DNA of 54,987 bases from an uncultured Spirochaetales bacterium (GCA_944392695.1 CALXXN010000014.1:1-54987); one strand, 5' to 3'; positions 24,900 through 34,100 are shown, numbered from the stretch's first letter. The notes: generated from the sequence alone by a model not told the origin. Numbers and translations are program-made.

Positions 24900-26231
24900 T
24901 CAAACAGGTTTCTTTGGTATTGTGAAGTAGAAGACACTGCCATTTCCAGGGCTGCTCTCAACACCAACAGAACCACCATGGGCCTGGGCGATCCAACGTA
25001 CCATTGAAAGACCAAGACCAGCCCCACCAGAAGCAGAACGGGACGAATCCCCCTGCCAGAAACGGTCCCAGACCTTCTCCAGATCCTCCTTGGCGATGCC
25101 AGGGCCATTGTCCTCGACGCTGACCTCGACCTCCTGTCCCAGGTCCCGGATCCGGAGTAGCGCCCAACCCCCTTCATTGCCGTGCTCGATGGCATTTCCA
25201 AGGTAGTTGATCAGCACACGGGTCAACATGCCTTGGTCCGCATCCACATGCACAGCAGGATCCGTTTTCAATGTCAGGGTGATGGAACGTGAAGCCGCCT
25301 TGTCCTCAAGACTAGAAAGCACCATATGGGCAAGCTCACTCAAGTCCACATCCTCGTAAGACACATTAAGTGTGCCCTTGTCAGCCCTGGCCAAGGCCAG
25401 CAGCTCCTCGACAAGGCGCGACATCCTACCTGCCTGGCGCTGGATGTCAGACAACGACTCCTCCATCCTGGCACAGTCATCTCCATGCTCAAGCGCGTAC
25501 TCACACTCTGCGAGTATTACTGAAAGAGGTGTACGCAGTTCATGTGAGGCGTCTGATGTGAAGCGCTTCTCCTTTTCAAAGGCCTCCTCAAGCCGTTCCA
25601 GGACCGCATCAAAAGAAGATGCCATGCGGTGGATTTCATCGGAGCCCCCTCCTAGTCCTATGCGCTTCGAGACATCACCAGATGACGCGATATCATCAGC
25701 TGCCGCTATCACTTGGTCCACAGGCTTGAATGAGCGACGCACGATGATGTAGCCGCCAAGACCGCCCAATGCCATCACGACAAGGAAGACCAAGAGGGAG
25801 AAGACTTCCATCAGGCTCATGTATACGCCTTCACCATAGGAGCGCAGGATACCCCTCACCACAAGCCCGTCGCCAGCCAGTTCATCCAGGACATACCACT
25901 GCCCCCGGATGCCCGGGACCTCCCTGAGGTCACCTACGGAAACAGGAACGGAGGGCAGGTCGTCGCTTGCCCGGCCTTCAATCAACGCTCCAGACCCATC
26001 GAATATTTGGATGTAGATGCCTTCATCAAAGAAGTCCACATCATCAAAATCAGGATTGCCAGAACGCCACCTGATATCCTCAGAAGCATCAGACACAGCC
26101 TCTCTCAGGTCCGACAAGGCTTCCTGACGGAGCATGATCCCACTTGCAGAGACAATGGCTGCGACCATTATGGCGCCAAGGACCGCCATCATCAGGGTGT
26201 ACCATATCACTATGCGCTTCTTGATCGTCAT
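24900..26231 (-). CDS. Sensor histidine kinase (HAMP-HisKA-HATPase)
   Basis: Membrane kinase of 443 aa. Two membrane segments (about 9-31 and 143-166) enclose a periplasmic sensor of about 110 residues rich in acidic groups. A HAMP linker follows, then HisKA with SDASHELRTPLS and the phospho-acceptor His230. The ATPase domain has NYLGNAIEHG, DNGPGIA and GAGLGLSM. Its ATG shares one base with the response-regulator stop, so both are translated together. The acidic sensor could bind a cation or cationic peptide; this is a guess from composition and similarity to QseC/CusS-type kinases. Confidence 0.92.
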   Translation of the reverse strand: MTIKKRIVIWYTLMMAVLGAIMVAAIVSASGIMLRQEALSDLREAVSDASEDIRWRSGNPDFDDVDFFDEGIYIQIFDGSGALIEGRASDDLPSVPVSVGDLREVPGIRGQWYVLDELAGDGLVVRGILRSYGEGVYMSLMEVFSLLVFLVVMALGGLGGYIIVRRSFKPVDQVIAAADDIASSGDVSKRIGLGGGSDEIHRMASSFDAVLERLEEAFEKEKRFTSDASHELRTPLSVILAECEYALEHGDDCARMEESLSDIQRQAGRMSRLVEELLALARADKGTLNVSYEDVDLSELAHMVLSSLEDKAASRSITLTLKTDPAVHVDADQGMLTRVLINYLGNAIEHGNEGGWALLRIRDLGQEVEVSVEDNGPGIAKEDLEKVWDRFWQGDSSRSASGGAGLGLSMVRWIAQAHGGSVGVESSPGNGSVFYFTIPKKPV

Positions 26232-26905
26232 CAGCCATCCGCCTTGATCATATAGCCAGCGCCACGCACTGTATGTATCAGTTTCACATCCTCACCGTCA
26301 TCAATCTTCTTACGAAGGTATCGTATGTAGACGTCAACGACATTGGACTCACCATCATAGTCCCAGGACCAGATATGTGATCGGAAGCTCTCACGCTCAA
26401 GGATACGCCCTTCATTGAGCATCATGTACTCCAGGATCGAGTACTCCTTCGAGCTCAACTCTATCTTCCGTCCTCCTCTGCACACAGTGTGTGAGGCCAT
26501 ATCAAGTTCCAGGTCTCCAACAACAAGCTTGTTCGACCGCCCTTCCCCACTACGTCTCAAAAGCACCCTGACCCTTGCAAGGAGCTCCTGGAATGAGAAG
26601 GGTTTTACCAAATAGTCATCCGCTCCACTGTCCAGGCCTTCCACCCTGTCACTGACCGCATCACGTGCGGTCAGGAACAGGACCGGTGTCTTTCCACCCG
26701 CAGCCCTGTAGTCCTTCAACACTGTGATGCCATCCTTACCTGGCATCATGATGTCCAGGATGGCGACGTCGCAGGCTGTGGACGCAAGATAGTCTGCTGC
26801 ATCGTTTCCATTGAGCACGGCATCAACCGCATGGCCCTCGTCTTCCAGACGCCGTCGGATCAAGCGGTTGAGGTCCTTTTCATCCTCTGCGACAAGCACT
26901 CTCAT
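26231..26905 (-). CDS. OmpR-family response regulator
   Basis: Transcription factor of 224 aa. The receiver domain has the phospho-acceptor Asp51 (AILDIMMPGKDG) and Lys101 (YLVKPFSF). The winged-helix output domain carries LSSKEYSILEYMMLNEG and ends VDVYIRYLRKKID..TVRGAGYMI. The start at 26905 has GGAGG five bases upstream; a GTG at 26917 is the alternative. It is first in the operon with the kinase and the PepSY gene, which it likely activates. Confidence 0.93.
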   Translation of the reverse strand: MRVLVAEDEKDLNRLIRRRLEDEGHAVDAVLNGNDAADYLASTACDVAILDIMMPGKDGITVLKDYRAAGGKTPVLFLTARDAVSDRVEGLDSGADDYLVKPFSFQELLARVRVLLRRSGEGRSNKLVVGDLELDMASHTVCRGGRKIELSSKEYSILEYMMLNEGRILERESFRSHIWSWDYDGESNVVDVYIRYLRKKIDDGEDVKLIHTVRGAGYMIKADG

Positions 26906-27344
26906 CTCGTCCTCCACCCTGAGTGTCCTGCATCTTCATTAAAACAGGATTAGAACACGCGGGATAATTATAACGCGCGATACAGAAAGATGGCATTGAC
27001 AATTAATAGCCATTGGGAAAAGGAGAAGCCAAGCAACCTGACATCAATAAATCATAATATTCATTCCTAATTAAGAATAATCATATGATGATAATATCAT
27101 ATACATCTTGAAAACCCTACAGTACTTGCTCCAACTATGGAATCCAGCCACGGATTGAATCTCAAGCAAGCCCTCAAAACACCAGGAATGCCATTCAGGC
27201 ACCACCTCAGGAATATCCAAGCACACCACTACCAGTACCCTGCTGTGCGGATATATGGCATCAAGCCAAGTCCAGATCAGCACGTGATTATCAAAGCATC
27301 ATGCAAGAAGACATAGCATGATGCACACACAATGCGCATCTACG
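26906..27344. other. Intergenic region without a supported gene
   Basis: About 430 bases, AT-rich in the first half. It should hold the promoter of the two-component operon near 26930-27000 and the end of the lysR transcript. A 70-codon frame on the minus strand (27071-27283) has no ribosome site or recognisable content. Confidence 0.5.
27290..27324 (-). terminator. Terminator of the first LysR gene
   Basis: GCATCATGC (27296-27304) and GCATGATGC (27316-27324) form a nine-base stem. Read leftwards the hairpin is followed by TTTGATAAT. It lies 20 bases beyond the lysR stop. Confidence 0.55.
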
Positions 27345-28211
27345 CTATATCGTAACGAACTGTCCTGTACGGAAGGTCGCCATGAAATTCCTTGAAAGCT
27401 TTGACAGCGTCTCGAACTCACTGCTGCGGCTACTGACATAGAAAGTGACCTGGGCCTCCTTGTCACTGATTGGTATCGCTTTCTTCCATTCCACTTCCTG
27501 TGATGTCAGGTCAGATGAGAAGGAAGGCAGCAATGATTTCCTCACAAGTTCATCAAATGCGACCCTGTCACTCTGGATGAAGAATTTCGAATTCGGCATC
27601 ATCCTCTCAGGAAGACCCTTCCAGAAACCGATGTTCTCATAGAGCAGCATGTTCTCCCCATCCAGGTCAGCGAAGGAAAGGCTGCGTCTTGATGCCAGGG
27701 GATGTTTTTCTGGAAGCACGAAGCACAACTTCTCCTCACCAAGCCTCAAGCAAGTGAAACCCGGGATCTTCAAAGGAGCAGTGGTGATCACGTACTTGTA
27801 TGTACCACCCTTCAATCCATCAACCAGGATCTTCACATCCTTCATCTCTCCTGCGATTGTCTTGTCTGCATGAAATCCTGATAGCATCGACAAGACGCTC
27901 CACAATGGCGCAGGGGCCACGGAGCCAACCAATATGGTCTTCTGGCTTCTGTCGTAAGCCCTGACATCCTCGATGGCCCTGTGCAGGCTTGAGACGATTT
28001 GACGTGCATATGATGCCGCAAGGCGTCCTGTGTCATTGAGCTGTATTGTATTGCTTGTACGTATGAAGATAGGCACTCCAAGCTCATCCTCCAGGAGCTT
28101 CATCGAACGCGACATCGCAGGCTGTGAGACGCCTACGGCCTCCGCGGCCTTCGAAATCGTGCCATGGTCTTCGAAAGCGACCAGCTCCTCAAGTTGGTAG
28201 AACTCAGGCAT
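27345..28211 (-). CDS. LysR-family regulator
   Basis: Protein of 288 aa. The N-terminal winged helix-turn-helix reads LVAFEDHGTISKAAEAVGVSQPAMSRSMKLLEDELG in two adjoining segments, and the rest is a LysR effector-binding domain. The start at 28211 has GGGAGG four to five bases upstream. It is divergent from two aldo-keto reductase genes, 103 bases away, so by family habit it probably controls them. A GATCCAAA inverted repeat lies in the shared region. Confidence 0.9.
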   Translation of the reverse strand: MPEFYQLEELVAFEDHGTISKAAEAVGVSQPAMSRSMKLLEDELGVPIFIRTSNTIQLNDTGRLAASYARQIVSSLHRAIEDVRAYDRSQKTILVGSVAPAPLWSVLSMLSGFHADKTIAGEMKDVKILVDGLKGGTYKYVITTAPLKIPGFTCLRLGEEKLCFVLPEKHPLASRRSLSFADLDGENMLLYENIGFWKGLPERMMPNSKFFIQSDRVAFDELVRKSLLPSFSSDLTSQEVEWKKAIPISDKEAQVTFYVSSRSSEFETLSKLSRNFMATFRTGQFVTI

Positions 28212-28267
28212 GTCAACCTCCCAGCATGATCAAATTCTATACCACCATGACGAATTTGTCCTGTACT

Positions 28268-28297
28268 GATCCAAATCCCGGCCTTAGTGTTTGGATC
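28268..28297. promoter_or_regulatory. Candidate LysR operator
   Basis: GATCCAAA (28268-28275) and TTTGGATC (28290-28297) form a perfect eight-base inverted repeat 18 bases before the first reductase ATG and 57 bases from the lysR start. Confidence 0.45.
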
Positions 28298-28314
28298 AAC
28301 AAGGAGAAACATTC

Positions 28315-29166
28315 ATGGAGACAACAACTCTCAACAACGGTGTCGTGATGCCGAAGGAAGGCTTCGGTGTCTTCCAGGTTCCCGACGGCAAGGTCTGCGA
28401 GCAGGCTGTCATGGATGCCATCAGCGTCGGCTACCGTCTCATCGATACAGCCGCAGCATATATGAACGAGGAAGCTGTTGGCAGTGCCATCAAGAAGTCC
28501 GGCGTCAACAGGGAGGACCTCTTCATCACCACCAAGCTCTGGACCCAGGACTCCTCCTATGAGGGCGCAAAGAAAGCCTTCCAGACCTCACTCGACAAGC
28601 TCGGCCTCGACTACCTCGACCTCTACCTCCTGCACCAGCCTGTTGGCGACTATTATGGCGCTTGGAGGGCACTTGAGGAACTCTACAAGGAAGGCCGTGT
28701 CCGCGCCATTGGTGTGTGTAACTTCTACGCAGGCCGCCTGACCGACCTCGCCCTGCACGCCTCTGTCATGCCAGCTGTCAACCAGGTCGAGCTGCACCCC
28801 TTCTTCCAGCAGGGCAAGGCAGTGAAGAACATGCATGACTTCGGCATCCAGCCAGAAGCCTGGGGTCCCTTCGCTGAAGGCAACCACGGCATCTTCACAC
28901 ACCCTGTGCTCTCAGCCATCGGTGCCAAGTACGGCAAGTCCGCCGCCCAGGTCGCACTGCGCTGGAACGTACAGCGTGGAGTCGTCGTCATCCCGAAGTC
29001 GACCCACCGCGAGAGGATGGAACAGAACCTCGACATCTGGAACTTCCAACTTTCAGACGAGGACATGGATGAGATCGCCAAGCTCGACATCGGACACAGT
29101 GAGATCGTCGACCACGATGATCCTGCCTTCATCCGCATGATCAGCGGCATGAAAATCCATGACTGA
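28315..29166 (+). CDS. Aldo-keto reductase, 2,5-diketogluconate reductase type
   Basis: NADPH-dependent carbonyl reductase of 283 aa with the TIM-barrel fold. The catalytic tetrad Asp44 (RLIDTAAAY), Tyr49, Lys74 (TTKLW) and His107 (YLLHQPV) is complete. [16 protein letters not shown] is the cofactor-binding loop. The start at 28315 is set by AAGGAG; the frame is open to 28291. It overlaps the next reductase region at its stop, giving a two-gene operon divergent from lysR. The physiological aldehyde or ketone is not evident. Confidence 0.92.
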   Translation: METTTLNNGVVMPKEGFGVFQVPDGKVCEQAVMDAISVGYRLIDTAAAYMNEEAVGSAIKKSGVNREDLFITTKLWTQDSSYEGAKKAFQTSLDKLGLDYLDLYLLHQPVGDYYGAWRALEELYKEGRVRAIGVCNFYAGRLTDLALHASVMPAVNQVELHPFFQQGKAVKNMHDFGIQPEAWGPFAEGNHGIFTHPVLSAIGAKYGKSAAQVALRWNVQRGVVVIPKSTHRERMEQNLDIWNFQLSDEDMDEIAKLDIGHSEIVDHDDPAFIRMISGMKIHD

Positions 29167-29173
29167 GGCGGAG

Positions 29174-30130
29174 ATGGACAAGCGTATCCTTGGCGGGGAC
29201 CTGGAGGTCTCCGGCCTTGGTCTTGGTTGCATGGGCTTCTCACATGCCTACGGGGAACCTGTCGATGAAGCGACAGGCATCGATGCCATACGCTATGCCT
29301 ATGATATCGGCTACCGCTTCTTCGACACAGCTGAATGCTATGGCCCTTATGAGAACGAGGAACTGGTCGGCAAGGCCCTGAATGGACGCAAGGACGCAGT
29401 GATCGCGACGAAGTTCGGTGTGACGTTGAAGGGTGTCACCCCGACACCTGACAGCCGTCCTGAAGTGATCAGGAAGAGCGTGGAGGGTTCCCTCAAGCGC
29501 CTTGGGGTCGAAGCCATCGATCTCTACTACCAGCACCGGCCTGACCCAAAGGTTGAACCAGAAACCGTTGCCCAGGTGATGAAAGAACTTGCAGCAGAAG
29601 GCAAGATCCTCCACTGGGGGATTTCTGAAGCAAGCCAGGAGTACATCGAGCGTGCGGACGCTATCTTCCATGTCACAGCGATCCAGAACCGCTACTCGAT
29701 GATGTGGCGTGACTACGAGTCCTACTTCCCGATGCTTGAAAAGCGGAAGATCGGCTTCGTCGCCTTCAGTCCACTGGCAAACGGCTTGCTGTCGAGGGCA
29801 TATGACGCCTCATCGACCTTCGATCCGAAGAGCAACTACAGGGCTTCCATGCCCCAGTACGCACCTGGAGCCTACGAGGAGAACAGGAAGCTCTTCAGCC
29901 TGTTGGACGACCTGGCATCCAGCCACAATACGACACCTGCTGTCGTCTCACTTGCCTGGATGATGGCGAAAAAGGACTACATCGTCCCAATCCCCGGAAC
30001 CAGGAAGAAGGAAAGGATGCTTGAGAACGCCCGGGCATCGGAGCTGAAGTTATCATCACAGGATGTGGCTGCCATAGACGAGGCTCTCTCCTCAATGACG
30101 ATGTCAGCCGTATTCGGTGGGCACAAGTAA
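29174..30130 (+). CDS. Aldo-keto reductase, YhdN/AKR11-13 type
   Basis: Second reductase of 318 aa, of a different subfamily (starts MDKRILGGDLEVSGLGLGCM). The tetrad is visible: Asp in FFDTAECYG, Tyr in the same motif, Lys in IATKFG and His in YYQHRPDP. PIPGTRKKERMLENARA is the cofactor loop. Translation may start at 29174, preceded by GAGGCGGAG, or at 29159 inside the previous gene. Paired reductases under one LysR suggest handling of one class of carbonyl compound, perhaps sugars or reactive aldehydes. Confidence 0.9.
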   Translation: MDKRILGGDLEVSGLGLGCMGFSHAYGEPVDEATGIDAIRYAYDIGYRFFDTAECYGPYENEELVGKALNGRKDAVIATKFGVTLKGVTPTPDSRPEVIRKSVEGSLKRLGVEAIDLYYQHRPDPKVEPETVAQVMKELAAEGKILHWGISEASQEYIERADAIFHVTAIQNRYSMMWRDYESYFPMLEKRKIGFVAFSPLANGLLSRAYDASSTFDPKSNYRASMPQYAPGAYEENRKLFSLLDDLASSHNTTPAVVSLAWMMAKKDYIVPIPGTRKKERMLENARASELKLSSQDVAAIDEALSSMTMSAVFGGHK

Positions 30131-30143
30131 GCATCACAAACAA

Positions 30144-30176
30144 AAGCCAAGTCCTGACGAACAAAGGGCTTGGCTT
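30144..30176 (+). terminator. Weak terminator or attenuator after the reductases
   Basis: AAGCCAAG and CTTGGCTT form an eight-base stem with a long loop, then CATTACTAAT. It lies 23 bases before the next start, so it may also regulate that gene. Confidence 0.45.
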
Positions 30177-30199
30177 CATTACTAATAGGAGGAAGACAC

Positions 30200-31084
30200 A
30201 TGGAAAAAGCGAAAGTGCTCTTCACAAAGGAAGTATCATCAGAAGCCCTCGCCAGGATCTTCGAGGCGTTAGGAACCCTACTCAAGGGCAATGTCGGCGT
30301 GAAGATTTCAACCGGGGAACCAGGAGGTGACAACTACCTCCATCCTGAGCTGATTGGAGACCTTGTGAAGAAGGTCGATGGTACTATCATCGAATGCTGC
30401 ACCGCCTACCCAGGCCGCCGCATGGACGTCGCCGAACACTGGAAGGCGATTGAGGAACATGGTTTCCGCCCTGCATTCAAATGCGACATCATGGATGAGG
30501 AGGGTTCGATTGAGATTCCCGTCAAAGGCGGTTTCCACCTGAAGGCCGACAAAGTCGGCTCGCACTTCGCGTCCTATGACAGCGTACTGGTCCTCTCTCA
30601 CTTCAAAGGCCATGCGATGGGTGGTTTCGGAGGAGCGCTGAAGAACATCTCGATTGGTATCGCCTCAAGCAGTGGCAAGGCCAGGATCCATACGGCAGGA
30701 AAGACGGACGAGCCAGCCCAGCTCTTCAACATGCTGCCAGAACAGGACCACTTCCTCGAGTCCATGGCAGACGCATGCAAGGCAGTCATTGACTACAAGA
30801 AGCCGGAGAACATGGTCTACATCAATGTGGCCTACCGGCTCTCTGTCGATTGCGACTGTGACAGCCACCCCGCAGAACCAGAGATGGGAGACCTCGGCAT
30901 CTATGCATCCACAGACCCTGTCGCCCTCGACCAGGCCTGTTACGATGCAGTGAAGAATGCAAGTGATCCTGGCAAGGCCGCCTTGATCGAGCGTATGGAC
31001 TCACGTCATGGCATCCACACAGTCGAAGCCGCAGCCCAGCTCGGCCTTGGTTCAAGGGATTACGAAATCGTCAACATCGACTGA
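30200..31084 (+). CDS. DUF362 family protein
   Basis: Protein of 294 aa of the DUF362 family, whose members are sometimes fused to ferredoxin domains. No Cys-x-x-Cys cluster motif is seen, so this one lacks the iron-sulphur part. Recognisable blocks are VGVKISTGEPGG, GTIIECCTAYPGRR, VLSHFKGHAMGGFGGALKNI and DPVALDQACYD. The start at 30200 has TAGGAGG. A 332-aa paralogue lies at 52650-53648 with the same blocks (KIAIKLHTGEKN, VLTHFKGHTQGGFGGSAKNI). The reaction is not known. It follows the reductases with a weak terminator between. Confidence 0.88.
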   Translation: MEKAKVLFTKEVSSEALARIFEALGTLLKGNVGVKISTGEPGGDNYLHPELIGDLVKKVDGTIIECCTAYPGRRMDVAEHWKAIEEHGFRPAFKCDIMDEEGSIEIPVKGGFHLKADKVGSHFASYDSVLVLSHFKGHAMGGFGGALKNISIGIASSSGKARIHTAGKTDEPAQLFNMLPEQDHFLESMADACKAVIDYKKPENMVYINVAYRLSVDCDCDSHPAEPEMGDLGIYASTDPVALDQACYDAVKNASDPGKAALIERMDSRHGIHTVEAAAQLGLGSRDYEIVNID

Positions 31085-31093
31085 AGAAGGAAC

Positions 31094-31125
31094 GGCCCTT
31101 GGTTTCATCGCCAAGGGCCACTTCA
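31094..31125. terminator. Bidirectional terminator
   Basis: GGCCCTTGG, eight bases, CCAAGGGCC, then ACTTCAT. It lies between the DUF362 stop and the convergent hydrolase stop. Confidence 0.7.
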
Positions 31126-31136
31126 TATCCATTCAA

Positions 31137-31901
31137 CTACACATCTGGATGAGGTCCGAAGAGCCAGCCCATGACAGCTTCATCAAAGGCGAAGGCATTG
31201 CCTCCTGCATGCGGGTCTGCGTAGCCGTGTGAACGGAAGAACTCATCATCCCGGACATCAAGGACGACAAGGGAATCGATGTCCTCAGAGGGGACTCCCA
31301 TATCAGAATAGATGTCAACAAGCTCATCATAGGCTCTTTTCAATGGCCCAGAGCCGTAATAGCTGTCATCCTCACCAACTGCCAGATAGACAGGAGTCCT
31401 GCTATCAGCAAGCACCTCCAGGTCCCCATCCCAGCGTGTGCTGACGGCAAGGAAGGCTGTATAAAGGCCAGGCTTCATGCCCATGACAAGGGAACCCGTC
31501 TCACCACCACCTGAGAAACCTTCAAGATAGACCCTTGATGTATCGACATCGTAAGAGGCGATGACATGTTCAGTGATGGCTATCACCTCCCTTGCAGAAC
31601 GCTCACGCCAATCCATCAATTGAGGTGCGACCACTATCAAGGAGGGATCGTGTTCAAGTGCCTCAAAGGAGAAATCCTCACTTCTCAGGTTCTGCGCCTC
31701 ACCTTGGAACCACAAGCCCTCGTAACCAGGAAGTGTCACGAAAAGCCCATGGGGGCCCGCCCCGGGCCCCACATGGATCCAATAGGGGACAGTGCGCCCA
31801 TCAACTTCAACGCTCTCAAGGGTGAATCCCCTGTAGTCAGCAGCGGCGTACAGGGACAAGGCCATGAGCATGGCAATGGCAGTTGCAAGCCACTTCCTCA
31901 T
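31137..31901 (-). CDS. Secreted alpha/beta hydrolase (esterase/PHB-depolymerase-like)
   Basis: Exported protein of 254 aa. The signal peptide MRKWLATAIAMLMALSLYAAA precedes an alpha/beta-hydrolase fold with the nucleophile motif GFSGGG (YLEGFSGGGETGSLVMG), an acid candidate in YLAVGEDDSYYG and a late His in DPHAGGNAFAF. It resembles feruloyl or poly-hydroxybutyrate esterases but the substrate is unclear. It directly follows, with one base between, the truncated carboxylesterase, and may have been in an operon with the intact version. Confidence 0.8.
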   Translation of the reverse strand: MRKWLATAIAMLMALSLYAAADYRGFTLESVEVDGRTVPYWIHVGPGAGPHGLFVTLPGYEGLWFQGEAQNLRSEDFSFEALEHDPSLIVVAPQLMDWRERSAREVIAITEHVIASYDVDTSRVYLEGFSGGGETGSLVMGMKPGLYTAFLAVSTRWDGDLEVLADSRTPVYLAVGEDDSYYGSGPLKRAYDELVDIYSDMGVPSEDIDSLVVLDVRDDEFFRSHGYADPHAGGNAFAFDEAVMGWLFGPHPDV

Positions 31902-31902
31902 C

Positions 31903-32733
31903 TCAAGCCTCGTAGCCAGAGAGCAGTCTTATCAACTCTGCATCATGATGATGCACCAGGCGTACATCATTGTCGAAGACCATTGTCGCACCACCTTCAC
32001 GCGTGTAAGGTTCCCAGGCATCCTGCCCATCAACCGAAGGATTTCCAGTACGCGCGAAATTAATCCAGGCCTGGCTCATGACATCAGACAGGGCCCAGGC
32101 ATCAGCACCACCACCTGTCGTCGAGTCCGCCTTGTCGATGTTGTAGAAGACAAATGGAATCTCTGATGTATGGTATGAGGAGAAGACACCGTTCATCACA
32201 TCACTGCCCCAGCTGAAGACATAGGCATAGACAGGTGCCTCGCCGCTGCCCGCCTTGGCGTTCATGATTTTCAACATCGGCACCCGGATCACGGAGCTGT
32301 CTATGTAATAGGCATCAGCCACGCTCTTGTCCGGATAGGCTTCCATGAAGAGCCGTACGACCTCTTCAGCATCCTCACCATACTTCTCCCTCAAACGGCT
32401 CCAGGCTTCCTCATCACTCCATGTGCGGGGAGTGTCGAACTGTCCAAGCACTGGATTGGCCAGGAGGCCAAAGGCTTCCCATTCCGTGAGGTTGGAACCA
32501 ATCAGGAGGGGGATGTCCTCCGCACCAGGAGCGAAGCCATCCTCGCTTACAGGGTCCACAGGAAGGAAATCACCATCTATGACAGGCTCCCATGAGAGGC
32601 TGTAACCGCCACCAAGGGCAGCAGGGATCTGGAACTCCTCACCGTCTTCGACCAAGGCCCTGTCCCCTGCCGCGGCCAGGCTGTCATAAGGCACGGCTTG
32701 GAGTTCTTCCGGGGTGCTGGCTTCGACAACGGA
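31903..32733 (-). pseudogene. Carboxylesterase type B, C-terminal part only
   Basis: The frame is open from a TAG at 32734-32736 down to 31903. It matches the C-terminal half of para-nitrobenzyl-esterase-like carboxylesterases: LLIGSNLTEWEAF with the expected Glu, SSYHTSEIPFVF with the catalytic His, and SQAWINFARTGNPS. The N-terminal half with the oxyanion hole and the GESAG serine is missing. A GTG (32694) could start a 263-aa product, but it would lack the nucleophile. The break coincides with the start of another truncated gene on the opposite strand. Confidence 0.8.
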
Positions 32734-33198
32734 CTAGTCGTAAGAGCCCTGGCCGCTGTCATCGATGATGTCTATGAGATGACTGACAAGGACAGCATCG
32801 TCGTCACCCATTCGCAGGGAGGTGGTCCAGGCTGGACGTCAGCCCTCTACACAGACCATATCGCAGCCATTGTCGCAGTAGAGCCAGGCGGTGCGCCTTC
32901 ACCGGACAGCAAAGAGTTCCAGGCACTTTTGGACAAAGGCATCGACATCGTCATGTACTTTGGAGACTACATCGACAATGGAGACCCTGCAATTGGAGCC
33001 ACTGCAGCATGGCAGGGGATGAGGCAGGGCTGCTATGACTTCACAGAAGCCTACAACGCAGCTGGTGGCAACTCCACTGTCGTCGACCTACCCAAGATTG
33101 GAATCCACGGTAATGACCACTTCCTCTTCCAGGACCTCAACAATGCTGAGATAGCAGGACTTGTCGAAGCCTGGATTGCAGAGAACACAACGTATTGA
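32698..33198 (+). pseudogene. Alpha/beta hydrolase, C-terminal part only
   Basis: The frame reads IVVTHSQGGGPGWTSALY, which holds the nucleophile-elbow T-H-S-Q-G, then IVMYFGDYIDNG and a late IHGNDHFLFQDLNN with the catalytic His. Such hydrolases normally have about 100 to 150 residues before the nucleophile; here only about 35 remain, starting from a TTG without a ribosome site. The N-terminus ends where the oppositely oriented carboxylesterase also ends. It is probably inactive. A DNA rearrangement is the simplest cause. Confidence 0.65.
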
Positions 33199-33272
33199 AA
33201 TAATGACTCATGCGGTACACGATGGGGCCTCCGGGCCCCTCTTGTGTTATCATCATTTCCAAGGAGGCTTTT

Positions 33273-33677
33273 ATGAAGACACTTGAAGATGTATCCGCCT
33301 TCCTGAAGAAGGTTGGAACCTACTATCTCGGAACAGTGGATGAAGATGGAAGGCCAAGGGTCAGGCCCTTTGGCACTGTAGACATCTTCGAAGGCCGTTT
33401 GCAGATCCAGACAGGCAAGAAGAAGGCGGTCTCAAGGCAGATCCACGCAAACCCCTGGATTGAGATTTGTGCGTTCGACGGTTCCCAGTGGTTGAGGATA
33501 AGTGCGCAGGCGGTCGAGAACGACAAGAGGGAAGCCCGTAAGAGAATGCTTGATGCCTACCCCTCACTGCGCGCAATGTATGACGAAGACGATGGCAACA
33601 CTGAAATCTTCGCCCTGGTCGAAGGGGAAGCCACCTTCTCTTCATTCACCGCACCTTCCGAGGTCGTAAGGCTTTGA
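33273..33677 (+). CDS. Pyridoxamine 5'-phosphate oxidase-like flavoprotein
   Basis: FMN-binding split-barrel protein of 134 aa. MKTLEDVSAFLKKVGTYYLG and VDEDGRPRVRPFGTVDIFEG followed by IQTGKKKAVSRQI are typical of the small PNPOx-like group found in anaerobes. These bind FMN but are not true PNP oxidases; their electron partners are mostly unknown. The start at 33273 has AAGGAGG six bases upstream. Its stop overlaps the TTG start of the riboflavin kinase domain, a pairing that fits local supply of FMN. Confidence 0.85.
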   Translation: MKTLEDVSAFLKKVGTYYLGTVDEDGRPRVRPFGTVDIFEGRLQIQTGKKKAVSRQIHANPWIEICAFDGSQWLRISAQAVENDKREARKRMLDAYPSLRAMYDEDDGNTEIFALVEGEATFSSFTAPSEVVRL

Positions 33678-34066
33678 GGGTTTCAGGTACCATCGTACAT
33701 GGCAAGGGGCTTGGCCGCACGGTCGGCATGCCTACTGCCAACCTGTGTCCTGACAGTGGACAGGAGGCCCCGCCTGAAGGCGTATGGGCCTCCATTGTCC
33801 ATCTCGGAGATGGAGATCATATCGGTGTCACTAACATCGGACGCCGCCCCAGTGTCGACGAGGATGAAGCGGTCACCATAGAGACGAACATCCACGATTT
33901 CGACGAGGACATATATGACCAGCACATGGATTTGGATCTGTGTGTCTTCCTCCGCCCTGTCATGCGGCTGGATGGACTTGAGGCAGTGTCCAAGCAGGTC
34001 GCCTTTGACATGCAGCGGGCTGTGGAGCTTCTTTCTCCTCATTTGAACAGCAACATAACTGCATAA
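33674..34066 (+). CDS. Stand-alone riboflavin kinase domain
   Basis: Protein of 130 aa equal to the C-terminal flavokinase domain of RibF alone. Motifs: GKGLGRTVGMPTANL (ATP-binding and the PTAN signature), VTNIGRRPSVDE and ETNIHDFDEDIYD with the catalytic Glu region. The FAD synthetase domain is absent, so it would make FMN but not FAD. The start is a TTG whose last bases form the upstream TGA, indicating re-initiation. It could also have become a flavin-binding rather than catalytic protein. Confidence 0.82.
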   Translation: MRVSGTIVHGKGLGRTVGMPTANLCPDSGQEAPPEGVWASIVHLGDGDHIGVTNIGRRPSVDEDEAVTIETNIHDFDEDIYDQHMDLDLCVFLRPVMRLDGLEAVSKQVAFDMQRAVELLSPHLNSNITA

Positions 34067-34073
34067 TTATGCA
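34060..34073. promoter_or_regulatory. Perfect 14-bp palindrome, candidate operator
   Basis: TGCATAATTATGCA, fully symmetric, 28 bases upstream of the -35 box of the TAXI gene and overlapping the last bases of the riboflavin kinase gene. The size suits a dimeric repressor. Confidence 0.5.
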
Positions 34074-34100
34074 AATTCCTGCATATGAACAGCCAAAACA

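Noticed and set aside
27071-27283. 70-codon minus-strand ORF between the response regulator and lysR
   Set aside because: No ribosome site, atypical composition and no recognisable sequence.
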